From: Bryoerythrophyllum caledonicum | Taxonomy: Eukaryota > Streptophyta > Bryopsida > Pottiales > Pottiaceae | DNA: 64,000 nucleotides | Reading direction: 5' to 3' | NCBI GenBank assembly: GCA_963971425.1 | Contig: OZ020519.1 | Span: forward strand, 1,504,028-1,568,027 | Shown here: in pieces, positions 22,418 to 32,639 of the stretch | Position numbering within the stretch: position 1 is the first letter of the stretch | Layout: each line of letters starts with the position of its first letter | The notes under the pieces: generated by a model | The model's input: the letters and a program-made list of their open reading frames with translations, nothing else | Told to the model about the DNA's origin: nothing | The model's database searches: none | Made by a program: the position numbers and the translations under genes

Positions 22418-23040
22418 TAACTATGATAAACAATTTGAAGGTCATATTGAAAATGTCAAAATATCTTTGACACCTCATGCTTTTTCATTGAACTCAATCA
22501 TGTGAGTAAGCCACCAAACATAAATGCTTCTCAAAAAGATCAATAACATCTAAATGAAGAAGTGAAGAGGTGTTCCATGCAAAAGAATCCACTTGGCCAT
22601 AAAGCGTGCATTAGACACATGACAAATTTTTTCTTCTAAATACCTATTGAACACTATGTAAAGGGAATGGTGTGTGTGATTTGTGATAGACTGAATGTTG
22701 AGACAATCCTCAAAACAGAGAGTGTTGTATTGTGGGATGCATGAGTGTTGATTCACATTGGGCATACATGATGAGTGATTAAGAGCAAAACGATTTTTCA
22801 TGTATGCATATGGGCTTGTGTTTTGGCGACCCTTCTCTCTCCTCTCTGCTCCAGCGCCTTGGCTCCCTTCTCTCCCCCTTGCTCTGCTCCAGCCCTGTTC
22901 TCCTTCCTCTGCCAATTGTCACGTGTCAATCCTGCAACCCCCTTTGCTCTGCTCTAGCCCCTTGGCCCCCTTCTCTCCCCCTTGCTCTGCTCTAACCCCT
23001 ACTCTACTGCTGTAGCTAGCATCACGCACTCTATAAGTTC

Positions 23041-24050
23041 ATGATGGCAATTTCAGATGAAATTCGTGCTCGCATCATAGGTTTGAGTGAGGGAGGATTT
23101 ACAGGAGTTCAAATTGCAGCTACTATTGGAGTTCCTATTAGAACAGTTACAAGGTTAGTAAAAACATTTAGAGAAGATGGAACCTACAAGCGCAAACCTT
23201 GCGGTGGAAGTCACGCTAAAAAGCTTAGTGTTAGAGATGTTCGTAGTATTGTGCATTACTCAAAAATTCATCGTTGCTCTTCACTCTCAGAGATTACCAA
23301 TGCATGTCCTACTCAAGTGTGTAGACGTACTATTCAAAGGGTCTTACATAAAAATGGCATTTTTAGTCAAATTGCAGTCAAAAAACCTTTTTTGACACCT
23401 CGTCACATGTCTCAACGATTAGCTTTTGCTCAGAAGTACCATGGATGGAGTACAAAAGAGTGGGAGCGTGTTGTTTGGACAGATGAATCTACTTTTGAAA
23501 TTGGAAAAAATTCTCAGCAAATTCATGTTTGGAGAAGTGCATACGAGCGTTATTCATCAAGTTGTCTAGCTCCTACTTTTAAAAGTGGAAGGACTTCTTT
23601 AATGATTTGGGGCGCATTTGCCGGAGGACAAAAGTCAGAACTTGTCTTTATGCCTAAAGGTCAACGTTCTGCTAAGGATTTTATAGAAGTGGTTTACGAT
23701 GCCAAATTAGTTCATTTCATGGGTCAAATTCCACAAGGAGTGCTTATGAAGATGGGGCACCCGTCCATAGGAGCAAAATATGTGAAGAATGGAGACAAAG
23801 CCACCTTCTCGAAAAGCTCAACTGGCCTGCAAACTCTCCCGATCTCAATCCAATCGAGAACGTTTGGAGGATGTTAAAAGATGTTGTGCAACATGGTAAA
23901 CAATGTCCTAGAAGCTTAGATGTGTTGAAGGTAGTTCTTGAAAGAGAGTGGAAGTTAGTCAATGGTACAAAGCTCCTTCAACTATGTCATTCTATGCCCT
24001 CTAGGTTACAAGCAGTGATTGACGCTAATGGAGGACATACACGTTGGTAG
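23041..24050 (+). pseudogene. Tc1-like DD34E transposase with one frameshift
   Basis: The first 235 or so codons are open. An N-terminal helix-turn-helix pair (about residues 5-50, RARIIGLSEGGFTGVQIA and a second domain near SLSEITNACP) binds the ends, and the DDE core starts with VVWTDESTF, the first catalytic Asp. A one-base loss near 23745-23750 shifts the frame, so the primary ORF ends at 23877. The shifted frame continues with the second catalytic Asp in a DGAPVH box and with SPDLNPIENVW, to a TAG at 24048-24050. The distance between the second Asp and the Glu of PIEN is 34 residues, that is the DD34E signature of Tc1-type transposases. Without the shift the protein would be about 336 aa, the normal family length. 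The stop codon lies inside the right inverted repeat. Confidence 0.88.
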
Positions 24051-24616
24051 ATATGGAATAACTTTTTTTTGTACATCTTTTGGCTTTGAAATTTATCCCA
24101 CATGTTACCAGCGTAGAGATGATCTTGTGCCAAATATTTCACTATGTATCAACAAAAACTCAATCCTAAGGAGGGCGTCAAAGTTGGAAGTAGTAAAATG
24201 GTTTTCCCCTTTGTTTCTCAAAACTACACATGTTGGTAGATTTGGAATATTATTCTTTGTATGGGTCTTTTGGACTTGAAATTTTCCACACATGCAAACA
24301 ACATAAAAATGTTTTTGCTCCAAAAATTTCATGGGAAAAAAAATGTTCCTCAATTCTTGGGAGGGTGTCAAAGTTGGCAGTTGTGACACTTTTCTCACAG
24401 CTATCCCATGTTGGTAGATCTTGTATAAGTTTTTTTGTATAAGTCTCCTGGAATTGAAATTTGGTATGCATGTTTTCAACATAAAGATGATGCTGTCCCC
24501 AAATTTTCATGGTAAAATAACAATTTCTCAGCTTTGGGGAGGGTGTCAAAGTTGGCAGCAGTGTAGGACACTATCCCTGGAACTACTAAACGGCCAGTTT
24601 GAATGTCACCCTATTG
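24037..24616. repeat. Right terminal inverted repeat of the Tc1-like element
   Basis: Reverse complement of 21838-22417, carrying the same three internal units. The last codons and the stop of the transposase overlap its inner end. Confidence 0.9.
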
Positions 24617-24618
24617 TA

Positions 24619-25992
24619 CATGTATGGCCGGGAAAAAAACATGGCAATGCCGATTTTCTTTCCCGTATGGATACAACGGTTAGTCCTACCTCTATTAATG
24701 ATAGTTTACCGGACGCACATATTTTTAATGTAGATATAATTCCACCCGATTATGCGGATATTATCTATTATTTAAAAACTAATCATTTCCCTTTAGCATA
24801 CACATATAAACAAAAACAAAAATTAGTATCTAAGGCACGACCATATTGCCTTTTATCTAATATGTTATATAAACAAGGGAAAGATGGCATTTTGAGACGT
24901 TGTATTAATCCAAGTGAAGTACAAATGATTTTACAAGGTTGTCATGATGACGTTTGTGGTGGCCATTTTGCCGGATTGGTAATGGCTCAAAAAGCACTCC
25001 AATCAAGTTATTGGTGGCCCACACTATTTAGTGATGCAACACAATATGTGAAGAAATGCGACCCTTGTCAACGGGTAGGAAAACCTACACCATCTAAGGC
25101 TATGCCTTTAAATCCTATACTTGCACAAATTCCATTTGAAAAGTGGGCTATAGATTTTGTAGGACCTATTTAACCTCCAAATTGTTATAAACAAAATAGG
25201 TATATATTAGTACCTACGGATTATGTGACAAAATGGGTAGAGGCCTTAGCCACTGATGACGCTAATATTGTTGCTAAGTTTATTTACGAAAATATTATTA
25301 CAAGATTCGGTTGTCCAGAAGAACTTGTTAGTGATAGAGGTACCCATTTTTTCAATGAGACAATTGAACAATTAACCACTAAATATTTAATTAAACATCG
25401 GAAGTCATCACCTTATCACCCACGTGCTAATGGTAAAACCGAAAAAACAAATGGCATTTTATGTAAAATAATTACTAAAACCGTTCAAGGTGCCAATGTA
25501 GATTGGGATGCTAGATTGTTAGATGCTTTATGGGCATATAGATGTGCCTACAAAATAACTACAAAATTTACACCATTTCAACTCGTTTATGGTCAAGAGG
25601 CAATTCTACCCATTGAGTTAGAAATTCCTTCTTTACGACTTGCAATCACTGAAAGACTAGGAGAGGTGGAATCATTAAATCAAGGAGCATTAATGCTGGA
25701 AAAACTTGATGAGACACGTGCTCAAGCTTATTTGAATATGGTTGCCATTCAAAATCAAAGAAAGTCATATTATGACAGTAAATTGCAGCCCAAAGAACTG
25801 AAAGACAATGATTTAGTTTCACTCTATGATAGTAGATTTCAAAAATATCCTGGAAAATTTAAAATGGGTTGGTTTGGCCCCTATAAAATTTTGAAAGCAT
25901 ACCCAAATGGATCAGTGGACTTACAAGATTTTGCTGGTAATGTCCATGCCACACGTTATAATGGCTATCGCCTTAAACCTTACATAACTTGA
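24619..25992 (+). pseudogene. Gypsy integrase (one nonsense codon)
   Basis: The frame resumes the RNase H tail (PGKKHGNADFLSRMD), then shows the HHCC zinc-binding domain (H in GCHDDVCGGHFAG, CDPCQRVG), followed by the DDE core: Asp in FEKWAIDFVGPI, Asp in ELVSDRGTHF and Glu in HPRANGKTEKTNG. A TAA at 25171-25173 after WAIDFVGPI interrupts it, but the same frame continues to 25992. The C-terminal part (LVSLYDSRFQKYPGKFKMGWFGPY) is the usual integrase tail, with no chromodomain after it. Integrase inserts the DNA copy into the host genome. Each stop is one transition away from a sense codon (CAA to TAA here). Confidence 0.85.
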
Positions 25993-26030
25993 GGACAAGT
26001 TATTAGATTAGGAGAGGGCAGAATAATTAA

Positions 26031-27304
26031 TTAGAAAATTGTCCAAAATTTTTTACCTAATTTTTTCAAAATTATATTGAATATGATTCAGAGTTTTATT
26101 GAAGTAATATTGATTAAAATTTTAAGAGATTAAACAAAATTAATATATACAAATAAAATTTGTAGTAATTAAAAAATCACAATAATGATACTGACTAACA
26201 GTCTGGGGATAAAATCAGTGAAGGGACTGAGTGGAAGTAGACAAGTTGTCATAATTACCACCACTTTGGATAGTAAATAGAGGATCACTTATGAGACTAT
26301 TAGTGGGACAAGTAGTTGAAGTAACATGACTCATTAAGAAGAAACGTCAAACAAAGTTAGTCATTCCAGCCGCCACCACCATGCAGACACGAAATCACTA
26401 ACAACCAGTTGTCTTGGTAAGTGAACACAGACACAATAGTCTTGGGAGAAAGCAAGAAGAGCGTGAGAGACTCATTGATGTGAAAAAAGTGTAATTGCCG
26501 AGAGACTGAGTGAGGCAAATTGGCTATTGAAAAAGTATTGAGGCAGGAGAGCTGCGAGGAGACAAGTTGTCGCTGCGAGAGAAGATAGCGGTAGAGTGGA
26601 GAGTTAGAAACTGTGACAAATGGTCTTGCGGTATGACGATATCTCGATGAGGTAATTGCCGAGAGTGATAAGTCGTCTATCAGCAGGTATGTTGTGAACT
26701 TATTGGAAAAACGCTGTTTTTGTGTCTCACAGTTCATAGACGAGTAGTCTTTTGAGTGAACGTGAGCAGAAGTTAGGTTGGAAAAAACTAAGTTTTAGGG
26801 TATATGTTGAGTTGTATCTTGGAGACCATAACCAATTGTTTTGTTGTTGTGATTATTTGACAATGTGCTTGTGGCCACAGTGACATTGTGAAGGTGAAGA
26901 GTCGGAGCAAGAAGAAGTTGGAGTAGAAACCCTGGAGTTCAGACAAGTTGTTGAGGGAGCCAAGGTCAATTCAGAGGTAAGAGGAGCGATGGTAGTGAAA
27001 AAAAGAAAAAAAAGAAAAAAAAAAAGACCATTTGTCGTGAGAAATTGTTCTAAAAAACTCAGTCTTTCAGAGTGGAAAAAACTACGTATTGAGAGTTGTA
27101 TGATTGAGAGTGTTTGATGAGAGACTAGTGGTAAAAATGAAAAAATGATTTTTTTTTTTTTGATAATGTTAAAGGAAGAAATAGTCTGATAAGAGGCATG
27201 AAGAGGTTCTATTGACAAATTGTATGGGAGAAATGTAAAAAGAGGACAAGTTGTCAAAGACTAAAAAGATCAGATGTAATACGGTAGGAAGTTGACTATC
27301 ACGT
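26031..27304. other. Non-coding stretch with repeated GACAAGTTGTC motif
   Basis: The interval between the gypsy integrase and the kinase-like ORF. It may include the 3' LTR. The palindromic 11-mer GACAAGTTGTC occurs exactly at 26240-26250, 26571-26581 and 27245-27255, with several near copies (for example 26942). No credible gene; minus-strand frames here show no domain. Confidence 0.5.
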
Positions 27305-28882
27305 ATGGCGGAAGAAGGAAGTAGGTCGATGGAGAAGCGTCCGCAATTTATGGATTTGAATGATGTTGGTGAGACGGTACTTTCGTCCACCAACACGGAT
27401 TTGACGTCGGGATCATTGAATCCGTCATCATCGAGCCAGAAGAGGCGGAAGAAGACACCAAATCTGGACATGCCCTCGCATGAATACGTGGTTGAATGCA
27501 GAGGGATTGCGGTCGAGTTTTACAGTCGTGGAATGAGACATGCATTGATAAGGAGCTATTTGGCGCACAACGAAGAGGGATACCATAAGTTGACCGTTGA
27601 CATGCGACACGAATTAATGTCAAACTTAATAAATCTGAGATTTAATGATTTCTCATATTATTGGTTGCATTCGGAGTGGTTGGACACACAAGTGACCGCA
27701 TTAACAACCAATATTGTTGCGAACTGGTGTTACTACACAGGGAAAAAGGAGGATGGAAGCAACTGGGACATTGAGGACAATACACTTGTAGCGAAGATGA
27801 AGTTGATCCAGAGCTTCATTCAAGAGTACTCTTTTTCCCGTAAGAAGAAACTCGCTCCTTGGAAAGCGACAATTGAGGACCAAATTTTGGCTCATTGCGT
27901 CGGTGAAACATTCAAGTTGCTTGAAAGTTGCGCTAAAGTGATTCCAATGCCAGGACAGAAAGCGGTGGATGGCTATGGGGCTGTACGGAAGGTGATGCTA
28001 ACAAAATTGGAGAACATTCCAAGTTGGATTTACTTCGCCGGAAAGACTCTGACCAACATCAACGAGAGGGAGAAGCACTGAGACATCATCAATGAGGCTA
28101 GAAGGTGTCCGGTGGTGCATTCAGGGATCATTAGACTTACGTACATCCACCCGAAAACTATATAAGGGTACACGATTTGGTGGAATGGGGGATCTCTGGT
28201 TTCTTTTTGGTCCAAGTATGACTTGAAAGTGGACGAATCATTGCCGTTTAAACAGATTGAGATGCATCCAAATACCGGGTTGTCGATCGAAGAACTTCGG
28301 TGGATAAAAACTTACCGCAAAAATCGACTGAACCTTGCACTATCGTTGATTTTCATTGTGGGAAAATGCCACGACGTGAATTATGTGCACAATGACCTCT
28401 GTCCATCGAATGTTTTACTCCACTTTGATGAGTGGAAACCCGATACGGTGTACATAGGAATTTGCAATTGGGGGCTTTCTAGTCGGGTTGTGGAGAATGA
28501 TCTATCAAGATATGGTTATCAATTCATGGAGTAGCTTTGAGAGGAGAGAGTGCGGTGATGGTTTGTGGCACCAGAATTGTTCTATGTTTTTGGGGAGCAG
28601 AGTTCCAAGAACTCGCTTGAAGTCATGCAACAATTACATCTCTACTCCAAGGCAACAGATGCATTTGCGGTGGGTTGGATTTTTTCTCGTATTTGGCAAG
28701 AAGAATGGGACACACAGTATTTCACCACCAAAAACACGGAGCAATATATACACCTGAAGCTGAAATTGGAAGGCCTACGGAAAGAAGATGTGAGTGAACG
28801 ATCTTCTGTGCCAGATGTTATAGACACATTAATGAGACCCCCCTACGGCTGGACTATGCCTCTATGTTGTTACCGACAATAG
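27305..28882 (+). pseudogene. Divergent protein-kinase-like ORF with in-frame stops
   Basis: One frame can be followed for 525 codons without any frameshift but with five stops: TGA 28079, TAA about 28163, TAG 28532, TGA about 28538 and TGA about 28556. The first 258 codons are an unrecognised helical domain. The downstream part carries kinase landmarks: a catalytic loop YVHNDLCPSNVLLH (HRD changed to HND, Asp and Asn kept), GICNWGLSS at the place of DFG, and VAPELF at the place of APE, followed by AFAVGWIF (usually DVWSFG). The Gly-rich loop and the VAIK lysine were not found. It is probably a decayed, divergent kinase-like gene, perhaps carried by a transposon. The RING-like pseudogene lies 0.7 kb downstream on the same strand. 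Confidence 0.55.
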
Positions 28883-29160
28883 TTTTTTGTTAATTAGTTG
28901 TATTAGTTTTGCATGTAGTGGTTAAGTAGACAGTACGGCATCTTCGTAGAAGAGTATGTATACTTGGCAATTGCCATACTTCTTATTTAATCAATTTTGT
29001 ATACATCCAATTTTTAATTTTCACTACTACATTATTAAAGTACTTGGTATTTCTCCTTTCCTTCACAAGAAATGTTTCAATTGCACATTGTCTTAATGAA
29101 TGAAGTCCCTAAACCTGCCTTCTAAACCGGTTCTCTATTTTCTTCCATATAGCTAGGGGT
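28883..29160. other. AT-rich spacer
   Basis: AT-rich, no frame of note. It may be the 3' trailer of the kinase-like unit. Confidence 0.4.
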
Positions 29161-29510
29161 AGAGATGTCCCGCTACAGGGGTGAGGACGTCCCCGCCCTA
29201 ACCATGAAGGAGCGGAGACGTCCTCGCCCTACCTATGCGTGAGGCAGTGCGGGGACGTCCCTGCCCTACCTATGAAAGGGCGGGGACGTCCCCGCCCACG
29301 CATGGGTAGGGCAGGGACGTCCCCACACTGCCTCCCTCTTCCCTTTAGTCCCTGCCCCTACTTGAACACGTCCATGTCCTGCCTGGGAGCGATGTGGTGC
29401 CAACGTGGCGGCCACATCGCATGCTTTTTACCTTGATGGTAAGTCAACTCTAGGTTGACTGTATAGGATGAGCAAGACCTCTACCGGACGGGCGAACTGG
29501 ACGTCCGTCC
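29161..29510. repeat. GC-rich palindromic block with GGGACGTCCC motifs
   Basis: About six GACGTC cores occur in 350 bp, mostly within GGGGACGTCCCC. A 34-bp arm at 29241-29274 pairs with 29301-29334. The loop between them contains a perfect 20-bp palindrome at 29278-29297 (GGGCGGGGACGTCCCCGCCC). A further hairpin lies at about 29494-29509 (CTGGACGTCCGTCCAG). The base composition is very unlike the AT-rich flanks. It may be a small palindromic transposon. Frames across it look artefactual. Confidence 0.75.
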
Positions 29511-29559
29511 AGTATGACAACCCTGGGATTGGGAGACCATGGTTTCGTAAGCACAACAT

Positions 29560-30501
29560 GATCTCAGCAGTTTGTGCCAAGAACCTTTCGGTTCGGAGGG
29601 AGCCAATGTGGCCATAACTTTCATATTACTTGCATTTTTGTAAGTTCTATGAGACAATCGGTGTGTTCAATGTGTCGGTCTCCAATTAGCACAAGATTCT
29701 ACGAAGTGATGCGGATACAAGATGTTATGCCACCGGGGCACGAGTTTAACCAATGGAATCTCCCCTTGGATCAACTTCTGAAGAAATCTCATAACTATCG
29801 TGACTGGAGAAAACCACTTATTTGGAATAGTGAGTTTTCTTGTCACCAACTATACGAGTGGTCCATTATTTTGGATGATACAAGTCTATGAGGTGGAAAT
29901 AAAGGCACGAGAGATTCAAGATAACGAGCAACGAGAATTGTTTTGCTGCAACTTTGAGGGGCATTGGAGCACTGAGCACAAGTGTTTCTTCCGATTTCTT
30001 CCAAAGAGAGCTGAGAAGAGAGAAGATGGTTTGTGGCATGAGGTTGAAGATGGCATTGAGTTGGAAAATGAGTACAAGAAGTACAATCGTACTTTGGTTG
30101 GAAGAACACTAGTCCTTGCAAAGTTGGAAGAGGCCGCCAAGCTACGGTGCTCAACAAAAGAGGCTTCTTTTGTTGACGTACAATGTTCTTACTGGGATGC
30201 GGTGCAAGCATTTGATCGAAGAATTGGGGACGTCATTGGATATTGAAGGAGTGTACTAGAGAAGTCCCAAGGAGAATTATTGGTGTCATTCCCAGAGAAT
30301 GACGCTTTTGTGAACAAGGTGGTGGAACGAATTGAAAAGGCCATGGAAATCTTTGCGGCGAAGAAGGTGGATCTTAATGGGAAGCGGAAAAGGGATGATG
30401 GCAATGACAGCGACTATAGTTGGGGATCAGAGATGCATAGAAAAATTACAGCCGTAAATCAAGAGTATGAAGAAGGGGGAAGGATTGTCATGCCAAGCTA
30501 G
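29560..30501 (+). pseudogene. RING-finger-like ORF, degraded
   Basis: The frame from 29574 begins with the second half of a RING-H2 finger, CGHNFHITCIF...CSMCRSPI. The first Cys pair can only be guessed in another frame just upstream (VCAKNL). The rest, in part shifted to the 29800-30246 frame, is a long unrecognised region (CCNFEGHWSTEHKCFFRFLP and others), which continues in the same frame past a TGA at 30244-30246 to a Lys/Arg/Asp-rich tail ending at 30501. RING proteins usually act as ubiquitin ligases. The broken finger, one frameshift and the nonsense codon make function unlikely. It has the same orientation as the kinase-like pseudogene and could once have been the same or a neighbouring gene of a mobile unit. 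Confidence 0.5.
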
Positions 30502-31089
30502 AGACCGTGGACTCGTAGTAGAACACGAACGGATCATACGAACGAGACTTTTCCTATAAGGCAATAGAATGGGGTAGATGAACGTAAAACTTAGCGTAGT
30601 TGTTGTTGAAGGAATGGTGTGGCAAGAAGTTGGAAGCATGCCGTGGTGGGGCATACTTTTTGAAATAAAGGTTTACAATTTGTAAGATATAATGTCCGCT
30701 TGTTAATTCTTCAATTGTATATGGGTGTTGGAAATGTTGTAGTGCATCAAATGAATGCAAAGCAGTGAAATAAATAGAAGTTTGCAAACTCGAAGTGCAT
30801 TTGGTACACAATAAATATATCATGTTTAAGTCATATTCTAGGGGATGACTAAATCCAAAACAAAACACAAGACAATAGAATAGCAAAAGAGATGGATTTA
30901 AAACTTGTGCATATATGAAATATTTTTATTGATATTCGGTATAAATCCAAAAATCAATTGAGACAATAGAAGCTTTCAATGCATCCACGGTACAACTATA
31001 AAGTTCCATAAACTTGAACTACACTACTTGCAATAAAAATAAGTACGGTGAAGTTGTGAACGCATACTATGTAAATGGGCCAAATTTTC
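30502..31089. other. AT-rich spacer, no gene seen
   Basis: No frame or repeat of note; it separates the plus-strand RING-like relic from the minus-strand hAT relic. Confidence 0.4.
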
Positions 31090-32411
31090 CTACTCATTCA
31101 TGTCGGTAGAAAGTTTGTAATTGCTATTTCCTTTGATTTCAGCTCCACTTGATCCCGAAGGATCATCTTCATTATTGGTGGTGGCTTCTTGTTTGATTTT
31201 CCGTTTGATCGACAATTTGTGAATGGTTTTGAATCTCTTGCAAGTTTCAATGACATCAACGGGATTACTAGGTTGGGCGCGAACAAATGGATGCATGGGA
31301 GCTTTACATTTCTTCGTGGCGTTTGTAGGCGGCTTAGGTCGTAATCCTAAACCTCCATGAACCTCGGGATGAGGTATGAAGAGCTTAGACAAAGGTACAT
31401 CCTTATCACTAGAAATGCCGTCGGATTGGCATTGCGCTGTTCGGAGTTGCACATGTTTTGAAAGGGACACCAAACCATGGGAGGATTTCATATTGGTTGT
31501 AGTGACCCTTGCAAGATAGGTCCCAAATAGAGACCGCGACGCGCGACCATACAAGGATGGTTGATCCTTAGAGGAGGACGCCTTCTTCTCCGCTCCTTGA
31601 AGGGGATTCCTTGTACCGTCGTTAGTGTCGCCCTCTATAGTTTTCTCCCGGAGCACAACCGTGTCGTCTAGGAATGGCTCTTTTGTTGTTTGCTCATGAT
31701 TTTCCGCAAGTGCGAGACCATGGTGTTTGCCTTTCTCAACATTTTTCACCAGAAGCCCTTGCGTTTTATGCCCATGTAGTGTCGTTGCATGTGAGGATGA
31801 TGAATCTTCTTCTCCCTTGTGTTTCATGTCTTTCGGAATTGGAGCTGGTCCATGACGAAGGATATTACCGCTATTGACCATGCCGTCTCCATTCAAGTAT
31901 TGTGCTATGGGCAACAAGTCATCTTCTTTCTCTACAAGAACGTCGCCATCGACGAAATCATACTTGGTGATTGGGACGTCGTGAGTATGATCCATACATA
32001 GAGGGGGGTTGTTGTCGATGTCATCGTCTAGATGCTCTGCATTGTAATTGGCAAGGGCACCAGTGCTTGAATCGTGAGAGTATTCCGGGTCATCCGACTC
32101 ACGTGGTTGTGGATCCAAGTTCTCCGCGTACCACCTCTTCTCATCCGTCAACTTTGCATTCGCGAGCAACTTCGAGTTCGTATACACAAGACCAAGTCAT
32201 CAGCCCTTCCCGATATTAACCGATTTTGTTTCTTGTGATGGACAAAAGAGTAGCTACTCCAATTGCGTTTGCAGGAAGAAGATGATATTGTGTGCGCTAG
32301 TATTTTCTTTGCAATTGGTGCAAGGAGTTTTCCACAAGCACCTTCAAAATCCCACCAAACATACGGAGAACATTTTCGGTCCTTAGGATCCAACATGTCA
32401 AGGAATGGCAC
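31090..32411 (-). pseudogene. hAT transposase C-terminal relic
   Basis: The minus-strand frame 32411-32148 has YVWWDFEGACGKLLAPIAKKIL, SSSSCKRNWSSYSFVHHKKQNRL and ADDLVL, which match the C-terminal dimerisation region of plant hAT transposases (usual marks WW...YG, SS...ERNWS, H.KKRNRL, DLV). A one-base shift near 32188 moves the protein to the frame 32187-31090 (365 aa), which starts with the expected next helix (YTNSKLLANAKL). It continues as a long acidic, Ser-rich tail with a basic patch (KRFKTIHKLSIKRKIKQ). The catalytic part of the transposase is not found upstream. It is an inactive fragment, although the 365-aa tail is still open. Confidence 0.7.
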
Positions 32412-32639
32412 ATCCTTGTGTCAAAATCTATGAACTCGTTCACCACGTGCGGATAAGTCGCCGGAGTACATAGTTTTTGTCGTAGTCTAGTAGTTCGTAA
32501 ATCTCAAAGTTAACCGAAATTAACCGTAATGCCGCACAATGAGGGAAGAGATTCAACAACAACTTGAAACGTTGAACAACAAGTAGTAGGACGTTTATGA
32601 AAAAGTCAAGCAATTAGATGTGCTTGACATCTTGAAAGA

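Larger units (their letters stand above)
21838..24616 (+). mobile_element. Tc1-like DNA transposon inserted in the gypsy element
   Basis: The 2779-bp element starts with CAATAGAGTGACATTC and ends with the inverse GAATGTCACCCTATTG, and is flanked on both sides by TA (21836-21837 and 24617-24618). Removing the element and one TA joins EFDFVV to HVWPGKKHGNADFLSR in one frame, the expected gypsy RNase H tail, so the boundaries are well supported. It has 580-bp terminal inverted repeats and one transposase gene, which is frameshifted. The insertion is younger than the gypsy element. Confidence 0.9.
15118..26030 (+). mobile_element. Ty3/gypsy LTR retrotransposon, internal region, degraded and interrupted
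   Basis: The order is primer site, extra ORFs, gag, protease, reverse transcriptase, RNase H, integrase, which is the Ty3/gypsy order. After the integrase stop (25992) comes a purine-rich AGGAGAGGG at about 26014, a possible polypurine tract. No chromodomain is seen after the integrase. The coding frame is damaged by several in-frame stops and at least three frameshifts, so the copy is inactive. It is interrupted at 21838-24616 by a Tc1-like transposon. Extra ORFs before gag recall the Tat/Ogre type of plant gypsy elements, but I see no second RNase H, so lineage assignment is open. LTR boundaries were not resolved. Confidence 0.8.

Noticed and set aside
22550-22915. 121-aa minus-strand ORF inside the Tc1-like element
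   Set aside because: No recognisable domain, and part of it lies in a CT-rich short-period repeat (22850-22995); a second element gene is not supported.
14634-26368. Inverted 17-bp match TGGAATGACTAACTTTG (14634-14650 and 26352-26368) as possible LTR evidence
   Set aside because: The match is in inverse orientation and does not extend; true LTRs would be direct and hundreds of bases long. It may be chance.
29239-29436. 65-aa ORF rich in Pro, Arg and Gly
   Set aside because: It lies on the GC-rich palindrome and is a composition artefact.
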